Origin: CAZNVB01 sp964576265 | Lineage (GTDB): Bacteria > Acidobacteriota > Aminicenantia > Aminicenantales > UBA8522 | Length of the DNA: 32,247 nucleotides | Assembly: GCA_964576265.1 (NCBI GenBank) | Contig: CAZNVB010000227.1 | Span: 1-32,247 of the forward strand | Reading direction: 5' to 3' | In this document: piece after piece, positions 17,191 to 24,780 of the stretch | Layout: each line of letters opens with the position of its first letter | How positions within the stretch are numbered: position 1 is the stretch's first letter | The notes under the pieces: generated by a model | Database searches by the model: none | The model's input: the letters and a program-made list of their open reading frames with translations, nothing else | What the model was told of the DNA's origin: nothing | Position numbers and translations under genes: made by a program

Positions 17191-17580
17191 TCAAACGACT
17201 TTGACGAAGACCTGGCGGCGCCGTGGTCCGTCGAATTCGCAGAAAAAAATGCCCTGCCATGTTCCGAGGGCGAGCCGGCCTTCCTCGATCGGGACCGCGA
17301 CCGAGGCGCCGACCAGGCTCGATTTGACATGGGCGGGGGAGTTGCCCTCTGTATGGGCATAAGTCAGAGCATCGGGGACGGCTTTTCTTAGGGTCATAAG
17401 AATATCCTCCCGCACCGTCGGATCCGCATTTTCGTTGATCGTCACCGCAGCCGTCGTGTGAGGAACATAGACGATGCAAATCCCCGACTTGACTCCCGAA
17501 TTTCCGACGACTTCGGCCACCCGGGAGGTGATATCGATAAAGGCCTCCCGGGAGCGTGTCTGAAGGTCAATCCGAGTCAT
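17191..17580 (-). CDS. YjbQ / UPF0047 family protein
   Basis: The 129-aa protein has the full signature of the YjbQ family: IVYVPHTTAAVTINENADP in the first half and YAHTEGNSPAHVKSSLVGASVAVPI in the second, followed by LGTWQGIFFCEFDGPRRRQVFVKVV at the C-terminus. Conserved His and Glu residues in the two segments form the putative active site. Members form trimers, and some have weak thiamin-phosphate synthase activity; the physiological role is unsettled. The start follows AGGAGAGGAGAACG, giving a strong ribosome-binding site. It is transcribed away from nrdD and shares the 231-base intergenic region with it. The 192-base stretch before its stop (16999-17190) shows no gene. Confidence 0.92.
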   Translation of the reverse strand: MTRIDLQTRSREAFIDITSRVAEVVGNSGVKSGICIVYVPHTTAAVTINENADPTVREDILMTLRKAVPDALTYAHTEGNSPAHVKSSLVGASVAVPIEEGRLALGTWQGIFFCEFDGPRRRQVFVKVV

Positions 17581-17666
17581 CGTTCTCCTCTCCTAGGCGA
17601 ATTCGAAGCTCTTCTAAGGATAACAGAAAAGCCGGGGAAAAAATAAATAAAATTGTGCCCGCCCTC

Positions 17667-17695
17667 TTGACAAGGGCCGAAATTCGATGTAAATT
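17667..17695 (+). promoter_or_regulatory. Promoter of the nrdD operon
   Basis: TTGACA (17667-17672), 17-base spacer, TAAATT (17690-17695), which gives a predicted start near 17702. The two NrdR-like boxes lie just downstream, where a bound repressor would block transcription. Confidence 0.5.
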
Positions 17696-17708
17696 CCAAA
17701 AGCGCAAA

Positions 17709-17756
17709 ATACAATATTTAGTATTAAGGGCCACTAAGTTCTACTAAATATGGAAT
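17709..17756 (+). promoter_or_regulatory. Two NrdR-like boxes 32 bp apart
   Basis: Box 1 (17709-17724) is ATACAATATTTAGTAT and matches the recalled NrdR consensus ACACWATATATWGTGT at 13 of 16 positions. Box 2 (17741-17756) is CTACTAAATATGGAAT and matches 10 of 16. The starts are 32 bp apart, about three helical turns, as is usual for tandem NrdR boxes. NrdR is an ATP-cone repressor of ribonucleotide reductase genes; its own gene is not in the window. Confidence 0.65.
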
Positions 17757-17811
17757 TCTTGGTGGCTTGTTCCCGGTTTCCGCAGGCGAGAGAGAGGAAA
17801 GGAGGCACAAA

Positions 17812-19884
17812 ATGACCAGGGGTGTTTCCCGGATCAAGAAAAGGGATGGCTCGATCGTCGATTTTGTCCAGGACAAAATCACCAACGCCGTCTTCAAGGC
17901 GATGGAAGCGAACGGCATCACCGACCGCGCTGCGGCCAAGACCGTCTCCGATATCGCCACCTTCATGATCGAGGATAAATTCGGCGGCTACACGATCCCT
18001 TCGGTCGAACAGATCCAGGACATCGTGGAAATGGTCCTGATGAAGCAGGGCTATCACGAGGTCGCCAAGTCCTATATTCTCTACCGCGAGCGACATAAAA
18101 CCATTCGGGAGGCAAGACAAACGGGAATCAACCTGGAGCGGTTGATCAAAGATTATATCAGCGACGTCGACTGGAAAATCCGGGAGAACAGCAACGAGGG
18201 CGTGATCAGCTTTTCCGGACTCAATGCGCGGGTCTCCGGAGAAGTCCTGTCCAATTTCGCCCTCAATCATCTCTATTCCGAGCGCATCAAAAAAGCCCAT
18301 CAGGACGGCGAGTTTCATATTCACGACCTCTCCTACCCGATCGTCGGTTATTGCGCCGGCTGGTCGCTCGAAAAGCTCCTGCGCAAGGGATTCGGTCATG
18401 TTCCCAACCAGGTCCATTCCAACCCGGCCAAACACCTGGAGACCGCCACCCTCCACATGGTCAACTTCATCGGCACGATGCAGGGAGAATTCGCCGGCGC
18501 TCAGGCGTTCTCCTCCGTGGACACCCTTCTCGCGCCCTTCGTACGAGCCGACGGGTTGAACTACGAGCGAGTCAAACAGGACATCCAGAAATTGATCTTC
18601 GGGCTCAATGTCCCTTCTCGCTGGGGCTGGCAGACGCCGTTCTCCAACCTCACCTTCGACCTGACCGTCCCTCAGGATATGAAGGACAAGAAAGCCGTCG
18701 TCGGCGGAGTCGAGCTCGACGCGACTTACGGAGATTACCAGAAAGAAATGGACATGATCAACCGGGCTTTTCTCGAGCTGATGATCGAAGGGGATCAGAA
18801 GGGTCGGGTCTTCACCTTCCCCATCCCGACCTACAACATAAGCCGGGATTTCCCCTGGGATTCCCCGATCGCCGATCTCCTCTTCGAGGCGACGGCCAAA
18901 TACGGCATTCCCTATTTCCAGAACTACATCGGGACCAACATGAACCCGGGTGACATCCGGGCGATGTGTTGCCGCCTGAACCTCGACCAGAGGGAGTTGC
19001 TTCGACGGCCGGGAAACATCTGGGGCCCGGGTGATTCGACCGGCTCCATCGGTGTCGTCACGATCAACCTCAACCGGATCGGCTACGAGTCAAAGACCAA
19101 AGACGAATTCTTCGCCCGGCTCCGGGAGCTCATGGTCCTGGCCAAGGAATCGCTCGAGACCAAGCGGGAAGTCATCAATAACATGCTGCAGAAAGGTCTG
19201 ATGCCCTATACGCTCGTCTATCTCGGCCACTTCGACAACCACTTCTCGACGATCGGAGTCTGTGGCATGCACGAAGCCTGCCTGAACTTCCTCGGCCGCG
19301 GGATCGGAACGCCGGAAGGCAAGGAATTCGCCATCGAGACGCTCCAGTTCATGCGCCAAATCTTGAGGGAGTTTCAACAGGAGACGGGAAATCTCTACAA
19401 CCTCGAAGCGACACCGGCCGAGTCGACTTCCTACCGGCTGGCGCGAAAGGATCGGGCAAAATACAAAAGCATCATCACTTCGGGGACAGAAAAATATCCG
19501 TACCTGACGAATTCCACCCAGCTCAATGTCGATGCCACCCGGGATGTGTTTGAGGCCTTGCAGCACCAGCAGGACATCCAGGCGCTCTACACCGGCGGGA
19601 CGATTTTCCATACCTTCCTTCCCGAGTCCATTGATCGGGAGACCTGCCGCAAGCTCGTGCGCCGGATTGCCGACACCAAGATTCCCTATTTCAGCATCAC
19701 GCCGACCTTTTCGGTCTGCGACAGCCACGGCTACATCCGGGGGAAGCACCCCCAGTGTCCCCACTGCGGGGCGGAGACCGAGGTCTATTCGAGGATCGTC
19801 GGCTATCTTCGACCGGTGAGAACCTGGAATGACGGAAAGCAGCAGGAATTCAGGGATCGGACACCCTACGAGAGAATCCGGTAG
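17812..19884 (+). CDS. nrdD: Anaerobic (class III) ribonucleoside-triphosphate reductase
   Basis: The 690-aa glycyl-radical enzyme makes deoxyribonucleoside triphosphates without oxygen. Residues 1-95 are an ATP-cone for allosteric control (SRIKKRDGSIVDFVQDKI). The catalytic barrel follows, with Cys181 (YCAGWS) and the finger-loop pair Cys386/Cys387 (RAMCCRL), one of which would carry the thiyl radical. Another segment is GVCGMHEAC (484-490), and a VVTINL segment resembles the formate-type Asn region. A zinc site near the end is C636-x2-H639 and C649-x2-C652. The radical glycine is G664 in RIVGYLRP. GGAGG at 17801-17805 sets ATG 17812; the TTG at 17767 would add 15 unneeded residues. It heads the operon nrdD - glutaredoxin - nrdG - dut. 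Confidence 0.96.
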   Translation: MTRGVSRIKKRDGSIVDFVQDKITNAVFKAMEANGITDRAAAKTVSDIATFMIEDKFGGYTIPSVEQIQDIVEMVLMKQGYHEVAKSYILYRERHKTIREARQTGINLERLIKDYISDVDWKIRENSNEGVISFSGLNARVSGEVLSNFALNHLYSERIKKAHQDGEFHIHDLSYPIVGYCAGWSLEKLLRKGFGHVPNQVHSNPAKHLETATLHMVNFIGTMQGEFAGAQAFSSVDTLLAPFVRADGLNYERVKQDIQKLIFGLNVPSRWGWQTPFSNLTFDLTVPQDMKDKKAVVGGVELDATYGDYQKEMDMINRAFLELMIEGDQKGRVFTFPIPTYNISRDFPWDSPIADLLFEATAKYGIPYFQNYIGTNMNPGDIRAMCCRLNLDQRELLRRPGNIWGPGDSTGSIGVVTINLNRIGYESKTKDEFFARLRELMVLAKESLETKREVINNMLQKGLMPYTLVYLGHFDNHFSTIGVCGMHEACLNFLGRGIGTPEGKEFAIETLQFMRQILREFQQETGNLYNLEATPAESTSYRLARKDRAKYKSIITSGTEKYPYLTNSTQLNVDATRDVFEALQHQQDIQALYTGGTIFHTFLPESIDRETCRKLVRRIADTKIPYFSITPTFSVCDSHGYIRGKHPQCPHCGAETEVYSRIVGYLRPVRTWNDGKQQEFRDRTPYERIR

Positions 19885-19887
19885 GCG

Positions 19888-20154
19888 ATGGACTATCTTC
19901 TGTTCACTTACCCGAATTGCGACAAATGTGAAGCGTTTAAGGCCTACTTGAAGCAGACGACGCTCGAGGGACGGGAGTTTAACCTGAGCCAGAAAGAGAG
20001 CAAGCTCCGGGTTCGGGAGTTTCTTGATCGCATCAAACGGGACGAAGCCGGGGCCATGATTCTGCCCATTTTTGTCCTCCGCGAGGAGGAGCGGGTGGTC
20101 GGGATCTTCAATGATCCCCAGGAGCTCGATGCATGGTTGAAATCAAGGGCATAG
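19888..20154 (+). CDS. Glutaredoxin-like protein in the nrdDG operon
   Basis: The 88-aa protein begins MDYLLFTYPNCDKCEAFKAYL, with a redox C11-x2-C14 after a beta strand, as in glutaredoxin and NrdH-type redoxins. ILPIF in the middle gives the cis-Pro expected of the fold, and VVGIFNDPQELDAWL is the final strand-turn-helix. It is a short single-domain protein with no signal peptide. It starts three bases after nrdD stops and overlaps nrdG by 22 bases, so the three genes are co-translated. The likely role is to supply electrons to NrdD or to keep its cysteines reduced, as proposed for redoxin-dependent class III enzymes. That role is inferred from position. Confidence 0.85.
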   Translation: MDYLLFTYPNCDKCEAFKAYLKQTTLEGREFNLSQKESKLRVREFLDRIKRDEAGAMILPIFVLREEERVVGIFNDPQELDAWLKSRA

Positions 20155-20831
20155 AGAAGTTCGCCCCGCTCGATTTCCGCGGTTATATCTCATCGACGGT
20201 CTTCTTGGGCGGCTGCAACTTCCGCTGTCCCTATTGCCACAACGCCGACCTTGTTCTCCGGCCGGAGACACTGGAGACGATTCCTCTCGATTTTTTTGCC
20301 AGCTATCTCGATTCGAGAAAAGGCTGGCTCGAAGGGGTTTGCGTCAGCGGCGGCGAGCCGCTTCTCGAGGATTCCCTGGATGTCCTTTTGCGGATCATAA
20401 AGGAGCGGAACCTCCTCGTCAAACTGGACACCAACGGGTCTCTTCCCGATCGGCTGGAGGGGCTCATCCGGTCCGGGTTGATCGATCAAGTGGCCATGGA
20501 TGTCAAGGCGCCGCTCGGCCGATATCGAGAAGTGACCCGGTCCGAGGTGGAGGGAGAGGCTGTCTTCCGGAGCATCGAAATCCTGAGATCATCGGGTGTT
20601 CTTTATCTGTTCCGGACAACCGTCGTCCCACAACTTGTGGGCGAGAGGGACCTTTTGGAAATCGCCCAGATGCTCCACGGAGCACCGCTTTTCCAGGTTC
20701 AGCAATTCTCGGGCAAAAACACGATCGACGAAGAGTATGCCCGAATTCAGCCCTTTTCGCCCGAGGAGATCAACCGCCTGGCCGCGCTGGTCCAGCCCTA
20801 TTTCGGCGAGGTCCGAGTGGAGGGGATTTAA
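20133..20831 (+). CDS. nrdG: NrdD-activating radical SAM enzyme
   Basis: NrdG (232 aa) uses a [4Fe-4S] cluster and S-adenosylmethionine to generate the glycyl radical on NrdD. The cluster ligands are C28, C32 and C35 in GGCNFRCPYCHNADL. VCVSGGEPLLEDSLDVL is the SAM-binding GGE motif, and KLDTNGSLPD and VAMDVKAPL follow as in other small activases. The ATG is inside the last codons of the glutaredoxin gene, with AGGAG about nine bases upstream. Close coupling to nrdD supports the partner assignment; other glycyl-radical activases share the motifs, but no other glycyl-radical enzyme is seen here. Confidence 0.95.
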   Translation: MVEIKGIEKFAPLDFRGYISSTVFLGGCNFRCPYCHNADLVLRPETLETIPLDFFASYLDSRKGWLEGVCVSGGEPLLEDSLDVLLRIIKERNLLVKLDTNGSLPDRLEGLIRSGLIDQVAMDVKAPLGRYREVTRSEVEGEAVFRSIEILRSSGVLYLFRTTVVPQLVGERDLLEIAQMLHGAPLFQVQQFSGKNTIDEEYARIQPFSPEEINRLAALVQPYFGEVRVEGI

Positions 20832-20834
20832 GCG

Positions 20835-21257
20835 ATGAAGCTCCGAGTGAAGAAGATTCATCCCCAGGCCAAGCTTCCCGCGTTTTCTCACCCCGGCGAT
20901 GCCGGGCTCGACCTCTTTTCAGTCATCGACCAGGTGGTCGGAGTCGGCGAAGTGAAGCCGATCCCCACCGGAATCAAGATGGCCATCCCGGAGGGATACG
21001 TCGGCCTGATCTGGGATAAAAGCGGGATTTCGCTCCAGGGCGTCCACCGGCTGGCCGGTGTCGTCGATGCCGGCTACCGAGGCGAGGTCCGGGTCGTCGT
21101 GGTAAACCTCGGACGGGAGCCTTTCGCCGTCAAGAGCGGCATGAAGATTGCCCAGATGCTCATCCAGCCGGTACAGGCGGTCGAGGTCGTGGAAACCGAG
21201 GAACTCGATGAGACTTCGCGGGGGGAGGGCGGATTTGGCTCCACCGGCCGCTTCTGA
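20835..21257 (+). CDS. dut: dUTP diphosphatase
   Basis: This trimeric dUTPase (140 aa) hydrolyses dUTP to dUMP and diphosphate, keeping uracil out of DNA and feeding dTMP synthesis. The five motifs are present: AGLDLFS (23-29), IWDKSGIS (59-66), GVVDAGYRGEV (75-85) with catalytic Asp79, QMLIQP (107-112) and RGEGGFGSTG (129-138). Motif 2 has Asp-Lys-Ser-Gly in place of the more common Arg-Ser-Gly. The gene starts three bases after nrdG stops, with GGAGGGG upstream, so it is made together with the reductase. Confidence 0.96.
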   Translation: MKLRVKKIHPQAKLPAFSHPGDAGLDLFSVIDQVVGVGEVKPIPTGIKMAIPEGYVGLIWDKSGISLQGVHRLAGVVDAGYRGEVRVVVVNLGREPFAVKSGMKIAQMLIQPVQAVEVVETEELDETSRGEGGFGSTGRF

Positions 21258-21328
21258 TCTCTATCGGATACAACCCGGCCGGGAGACCGGAGAATTCGGA
21301 GTCCGTTTAATAGGAGAGAGGGACGGCC

Positions 21329-22456
21329 ATTAATAAGCGAGCAGGAAAGCCGGTCGTAATCCTCTGGACGTCGGCATTCCTTTTCTGCTGGCCGATTTTC
21401 GCATCTCCGCCCGAAAGCGGGAGGGGAGAAAAGGAACCGCGCACCGAAAAGGAAAAGACGAGCGGGCTCGCTTTTTTGCCGGTGGTTTTTTATACGCCGG
21501 AGACGAAATGGGCCCTGGGCGGGGGAGGGCTGTATTATTTTCGCCCGACGAAAGACAAAGCCGTGACGCGGCCCTCCAATATCTCCTTCATCGCCCTTTA
21601 TACCCAGAGAAAGCAGCTGAGTTTTATGCTCAATCCCGATTTGTACCTCGGCCGGGGGTACCATATCCAGTGGAATCTGAAGTATTCCGACTTTCCCGAT
21701 TATTTTTATGGAATTGGTCGGGATACGCCGGAGGAAAGCAAGGAACTGTATGCTTCGAGATTGTGGGAGCTGAATTTAGAGGCCCTGAAACAGGTTTATG
21801 GGGCTCTCCATCTCGGCTTCGTCTATTTTTTCGACCGGACAAAGCTCACGGATATCGAAGAGGCGCCGCTGCTGGCCGCGGGAGACATTCCAGGAAGCGG
21901 GGGCGGAACGGTCTCCGGACTCGGCTTATTTATGACATATGACAGCCGCGACGGCGTTTTCTTTCCGACGAAGGGGAATTTCCACCAGTTTTCCGCGGCG
22001 GCTTTCAACCCGGCCTTAGGGAGCGATTTCACCTTTACCCGGTTTTATTTGGATCTGCGGAAATATTTCCCCCTCGCCAAAGCCCACACCCTGGCTCTTC
22101 AATCCCGTATGCTCTTTCACTCCGGCGAGCCGCCTTTCTGGAGGCTCGGAATGCTCGGGGGCGAGAAGATCATGCGCGGCTACTATTTTGGCCGCTATCG
22201 GGACAAAAACCTGATCGCCCTCCAGGCGGAATACCGCTGGGTGCCTGTGTTCTGGCGTTTGGGACTGGCGGCCTTTGCCGGAATCGGCGATGTCGCGGCG
22301 AGGATCGGTCATTTCAACCTGAAGAGGATGAAATATTCCTACGGACTCGGACTGCGCTTTGTCTTCGATCCGAAACAGAAGCTCAACATCCGTTTGGACT
22401 TCGGGTTCGGCAAGAAGACCTCGGGTGTCTACTTCACGGCTGTCGAAGCCTTTTAG
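21329..22456 (+). CDS. Omp85/BamA-type outer-membrane beta-barrel protein, start at ATT
   Basis: This is a beta-barrel protein of the bacterial surface antigen (Bac_surface_Ag) type without POTRA domains: long alternating strands and the conserved LGGEKIMRGYYFGRYRDKNLIALQAEYRW lock segment. The frame has no ATG, GTG or TTG before TTG 21476, which is too late. The earlier codons encode a textbook signal peptide (NKRAGKPVVILWTSAFLFCWPIFASPP), so translation must begin upstream. The first stop in frame is at 21311. ATT at 21329 is six bases after GAGGG (21318-21322). The predicted length is 375 aa. An error in the sequence at the start codon cannot be excluded. It follows dut by 71 bases. Confidence 0.75.
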   Translation: MNKRAGKPVVILWTSAFLFCWPIFASPPESGRGEKEPRTEKEKTSGLAFLPVVFYTPETKWALGGGGLYYFRPTKDKAVTRPSNISFIALYTQRKQLSFMLNPDLYLGRGYHIQWNLKYSDFPDYFYGIGRDTPEESKELYASRLWELNLEALKQVYGALHLGFVYFFDRTKLTDIEEAPLLAAGDIPGSGGGTVSGLGLFMTYDSRDGVFFPTKGNFHQFSAAAFNPALGSDFTFTRFYLDLRKYFPLAKAHTLALQSRMLFHSGEPPFWRLGMLGGEKIMRGYYFGRYRDKNLIALQAEYRWVPVFWRLGLAAFAGIGDVAARIGHFNLKRMKYSYGLGLRFVFDPKQKLNIRLDFGFGKKTSGVYFTAVEAF

Positions 22457-22530
22457 CCAAGAAATTCATTTCTTCTCCCTGTGCGGACAGAGCCTGCGGC
22501 CAAAATGCGCGGCCGGCGCTCAGCGGAATC

Positions 22531-22559
22531 TTGCGGTCGAAGATCCATCTCCATATAAT
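22531..22559 (+). promoter_or_regulatory. Promoter of the SDR - DHDPS-like - MFS operon
   Basis: TTGCGG (22531-22536), 17-base spacer, TATAAT (22554-22559). The predicted start is about 22566, 17 bases before the ATG. Confidence 0.7.
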
Positions 22560-22582
22560 TCCACTCTGTCGATTGGAAGAAG

Positions 22583-23632
22583 ATGATGATCGATTGGTCA
22601 ATTCCCACGAATGTCGATGAGCTCGAAGATCGGCTCTCGATGCCCTATCCCGAGGACATCGAGTTCGCCCGGCGCCTGGATGGGGATGTGATCATCCTGG
22701 GAGCAGGTGGAAAAATGGGGCCGACGCTGGCCAGGCGCATTGCCGAGGCCGTCGATTACGCGGGGGTCGAGGCGAAGATTTTCGCGGTCTCCCGCTTCAA
22801 AGAGGCGGGGATGCGGGAGAAGCTGGAGGCCCACGGGATCACGGCCCTCAGGGCCGACCTTCTCGATGACGAGGCAGGCGAGCGGCGATTGGCCGACCTG
22901 CCCCGCTGCCCCAACGCGATCTTTATGGCCGGGATGAAGTTCGGCGCCACCGGCAACGAACCATTGACCTGGGCCCAGAACGCCTATCTTCCAGGCCGGG
23001 TAGCAGAGCATTTCCGGAAATCACGCCTGGTTGTCCTTTCGACTGGCAACGTCTATCCCCTGGTATCGATTTCCTCGGGAGGCTCGAAAGAAACAGACGC
23101 TCCGGGCCCGGTGGGCGAATACGCCCAGTCCTGCCTTGGCCGGGAGCGCGTGTTCAGTTATTTTGCCGACCGCTACGGCACGCGCGTGTGCATCATTCGC
23201 CTCAACTATGCCGTCGAGGCGCGCTACGGAGTCCTCCTCGATATTGCCAGGCGCGTTCACTCGGGTGAACCGGTCTCGGTGGGCATGGGTTATGTCAATG
23301 TCATCTGGCAGGGAGACGCGAACTCGGCGGTCTTTCGCTCCCTGGGCCTTGGCGCGAGCCCGGCGGCGGTGCTGAATGTCACCGGTCTCGAGATTCTTTC
23401 CGTGCGCCGTCTCGCCGAGGAATTCGGACGCCGCTTCGGCCGCCAACCGATCATCGAGGGAGAGGAGAGCGAAACAGCGCTTCTCAGCGACGCCTGCCGT
23501 TGCCGCGATTTGCTCGGAGTTCCCCGCGTCCCCTTGGAGTGGCTCCTCGATCTCGTCGCCGATTGGCTGAGACGGGGCGGGCTTACCTATCAGAAACCGA
23601 CCAAGTTTGAAGTCAGGGACGGAAAGTTTTGA
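22583..23632 (+). CDS. NAD-dependent epimerase/dehydratase-like (extended SDR) with altered active site
   Basis: The 349-aa Rossmann protein has VIILGAGGKMGPTLARRI (GxGGxxG) for NAD binding, LSTGNVYPL carrying the active-site Ser/Thr region and GEYAQSCLGRERVF. In a normal SDR the last reads YxxxK; here it is Y180-x3-C184, so the catalytic Lys is replaced by Cys. The C-terminal half has the sugar-binding layout (VWIQ-like NVIWQGDANSAV, VLNVTGLEILSVRRLAEEF). It may act on a sugar acid or be catalytically altered. ATG 22583 and ATG 22586 are adjacent; GGAAG lies upstream. It begins an apparent operon with the two genes after it. Confidence 0.85.
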   Translation: MMIDWSIPTNVDELEDRLSMPYPEDIEFARRLDGDVIILGAGGKMGPTLARRIAEAVDYAGVEAKIFAVSRFKEAGMREKLEAHGITALRADLLDDEAGERRLADLPRCPNAIFMAGMKFGATGNEPLTWAQNAYLPGRVAEHFRKSRLVVLSTGNVYPLVSISSGGSKETDAPGPVGEYAQSCLGRERVFSYFADRYGTRVCIIRLNYAVEARYGVLLDIARRVHSGEPVSVGMGYVNVIWQGDANSAVFRSLGLGASPAAVLNVTGLEILSVRRLAEEFGRRFGRQPIIEGEESETALLSDACRCRDLLGVPRVPLEWLLDLVADWLRRGGLTYQKPTKFEVRDGKF

Positions 23633-23662
23633 TTCGGAACCGTAAGATATAAGGAGAAAAAG

Positions 23663-24736
23663 ATGATCGATTCTCGATCCGAGTTGTCCGACCTTCGCGC
23701 TCGTCTCCTCGTAGGGTTGGTGATTCCGGCTCATCCCCTGGCCCTCAACAGTCGGCGGAAACTCGACGAACGACGGCAGCGGGCTTTGACGCGCTATTAT
23801 CTGGCGGCCGGCGCGGGCGGGCTTGCGGTCGGCGTGCACTCCACCCAGTTTGAAATCCACGAATCGAACGTCGGTCTCTACCGTCCCGTGCTGGGGCTGG
23901 CTTCGGAGGAAGCCCGGCGGTTCGCTGCGGCGGGCGGGACGAGACCCGTCTTGGTCGCCGGATTGGTCGGCCGGACGGCAAACGCGGTCGCCGAAGCTTC
24001 ACTTGCCCAAGAACTGGGCTATGATTGCGGGATGTTGAGCCTGGGGGCGATGAAAGGAGCCTCCGAAGATGAGCTCATTGCCCACTGCCGAGCCGTAGCG
24101 GAGGCTATCCCGCTCTTCGGTTTCTACCTTCAGCCGGCTGTCGGCGGGAGGACGTTGAGCTATTCTTTCTGGCGAAGGTGGGCGGAAATCCCCCGCGCCG
24201 TTGCCGTCAAAATAGCGCCATTCAACCGCTATCAGACACTCGACGTTGTCAGAGCGGTGGCGGAATCGGGCCGGACGGATGAAATCGCTCTCTACACCGG
24301 AAACGACGACAGCATCATCCTTGACTTGGTGACGGAATTCCGGTTTCGTCTGGGAGGAAAGGAGATCGAGGCGCGGATTGTCGGCGGGTTGCTCGGTCAG
24401 TGGGCGGTCTGGACAAGCCAAGCGGTCAAACTTCTGGAGGAGATCAAAGACGCTCGGGGTGCGGGGATCGTTTCGTCCGGGCTTCTCTCTCTCGGCGCTC
24501 AGCTCACGGATGCCAACGCCGCGCTCTTCGATGCCGAACACAATTTTGCCGGCTGCCTGCCCGGCATTCATGAAGCTCTGAGGCGACAGGGTCTGCTCGA
24601 AGGACGCTGGTGTCTGGATCCTGCGGCCGACCTTTCGCCCGGTCAGATGGAGGAGATCGACAGGATTTGGGAGGCCTACCCGCACCTCAGGGATGACCGG
24701 TTCATCGGCGAGCATTTGGATGAGTGGCTGGCCTAG
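23663..24736 (+). CDS. Dihydrodipicolinate synthase-family (DapA superfamily) aldolase/lyase
   Basis: This 357-aa TIM-barrel enzyme forms a Schiff base with a keto acid. The Schiff-base lysine is K183 in AVAVKIAPFN, and the proton-relay tyrosine is Y155 in LFGFYLQP. The 28-residue spacing equals that of E. coli DHDPS. IPAHPLALNS near the start and GLAVGVHSTQFE fit the family's N-terminal strands. At 357 aa it is longer than DapA itself and lies outside a lysine operon, so it is more likely a 2-keto-3-deoxy sugar acid aldolase, dehydratase or related lyase than a lysine enzyme. AAGGAG lies seven bases before the ATG. Confidence 0.88.
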   Translation: MIDSRSELSDLRARLLVGLVIPAHPLALNSRRKLDERRQRALTRYYLAAGAGGLAVGVHSTQFEIHESNVGLYRPVLGLASEEARRFAAAGGTRPVLVAGLVGRTANAVAEASLAQELGYDCGMLSLGAMKGASEDELIAHCRAVAEAIPLFGFYLQPAVGGRTLSYSFWRRWAEIPRAVAVKIAPFNRYQTLDVVRAVAESGRTDEIALYTGNDDSIILDLVTEFRFRLGGKEIEARIVGGLLGQWAVWTSQAVKLLEEIKDARGAGIVSSGLLSLGAQLTDANAALFDAEHNFAGCLPGIHEALRRQGLLEGRWCLDPAADLSPGQMEEIDRIWEAYPHLRDDRFIGEHLDEWLA

Positions 24737-24780
24737 CCTTTGAAATCTGGTCGACAGGTCGGGTTGGCCGAAAGGATCAT

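Noticed and set aside
17016..17360. 114-aa minus-strand frame overlapping the YjbQ gene
   Set aside because: It is in a different frame from YjbQ, without a plausible start or homology.
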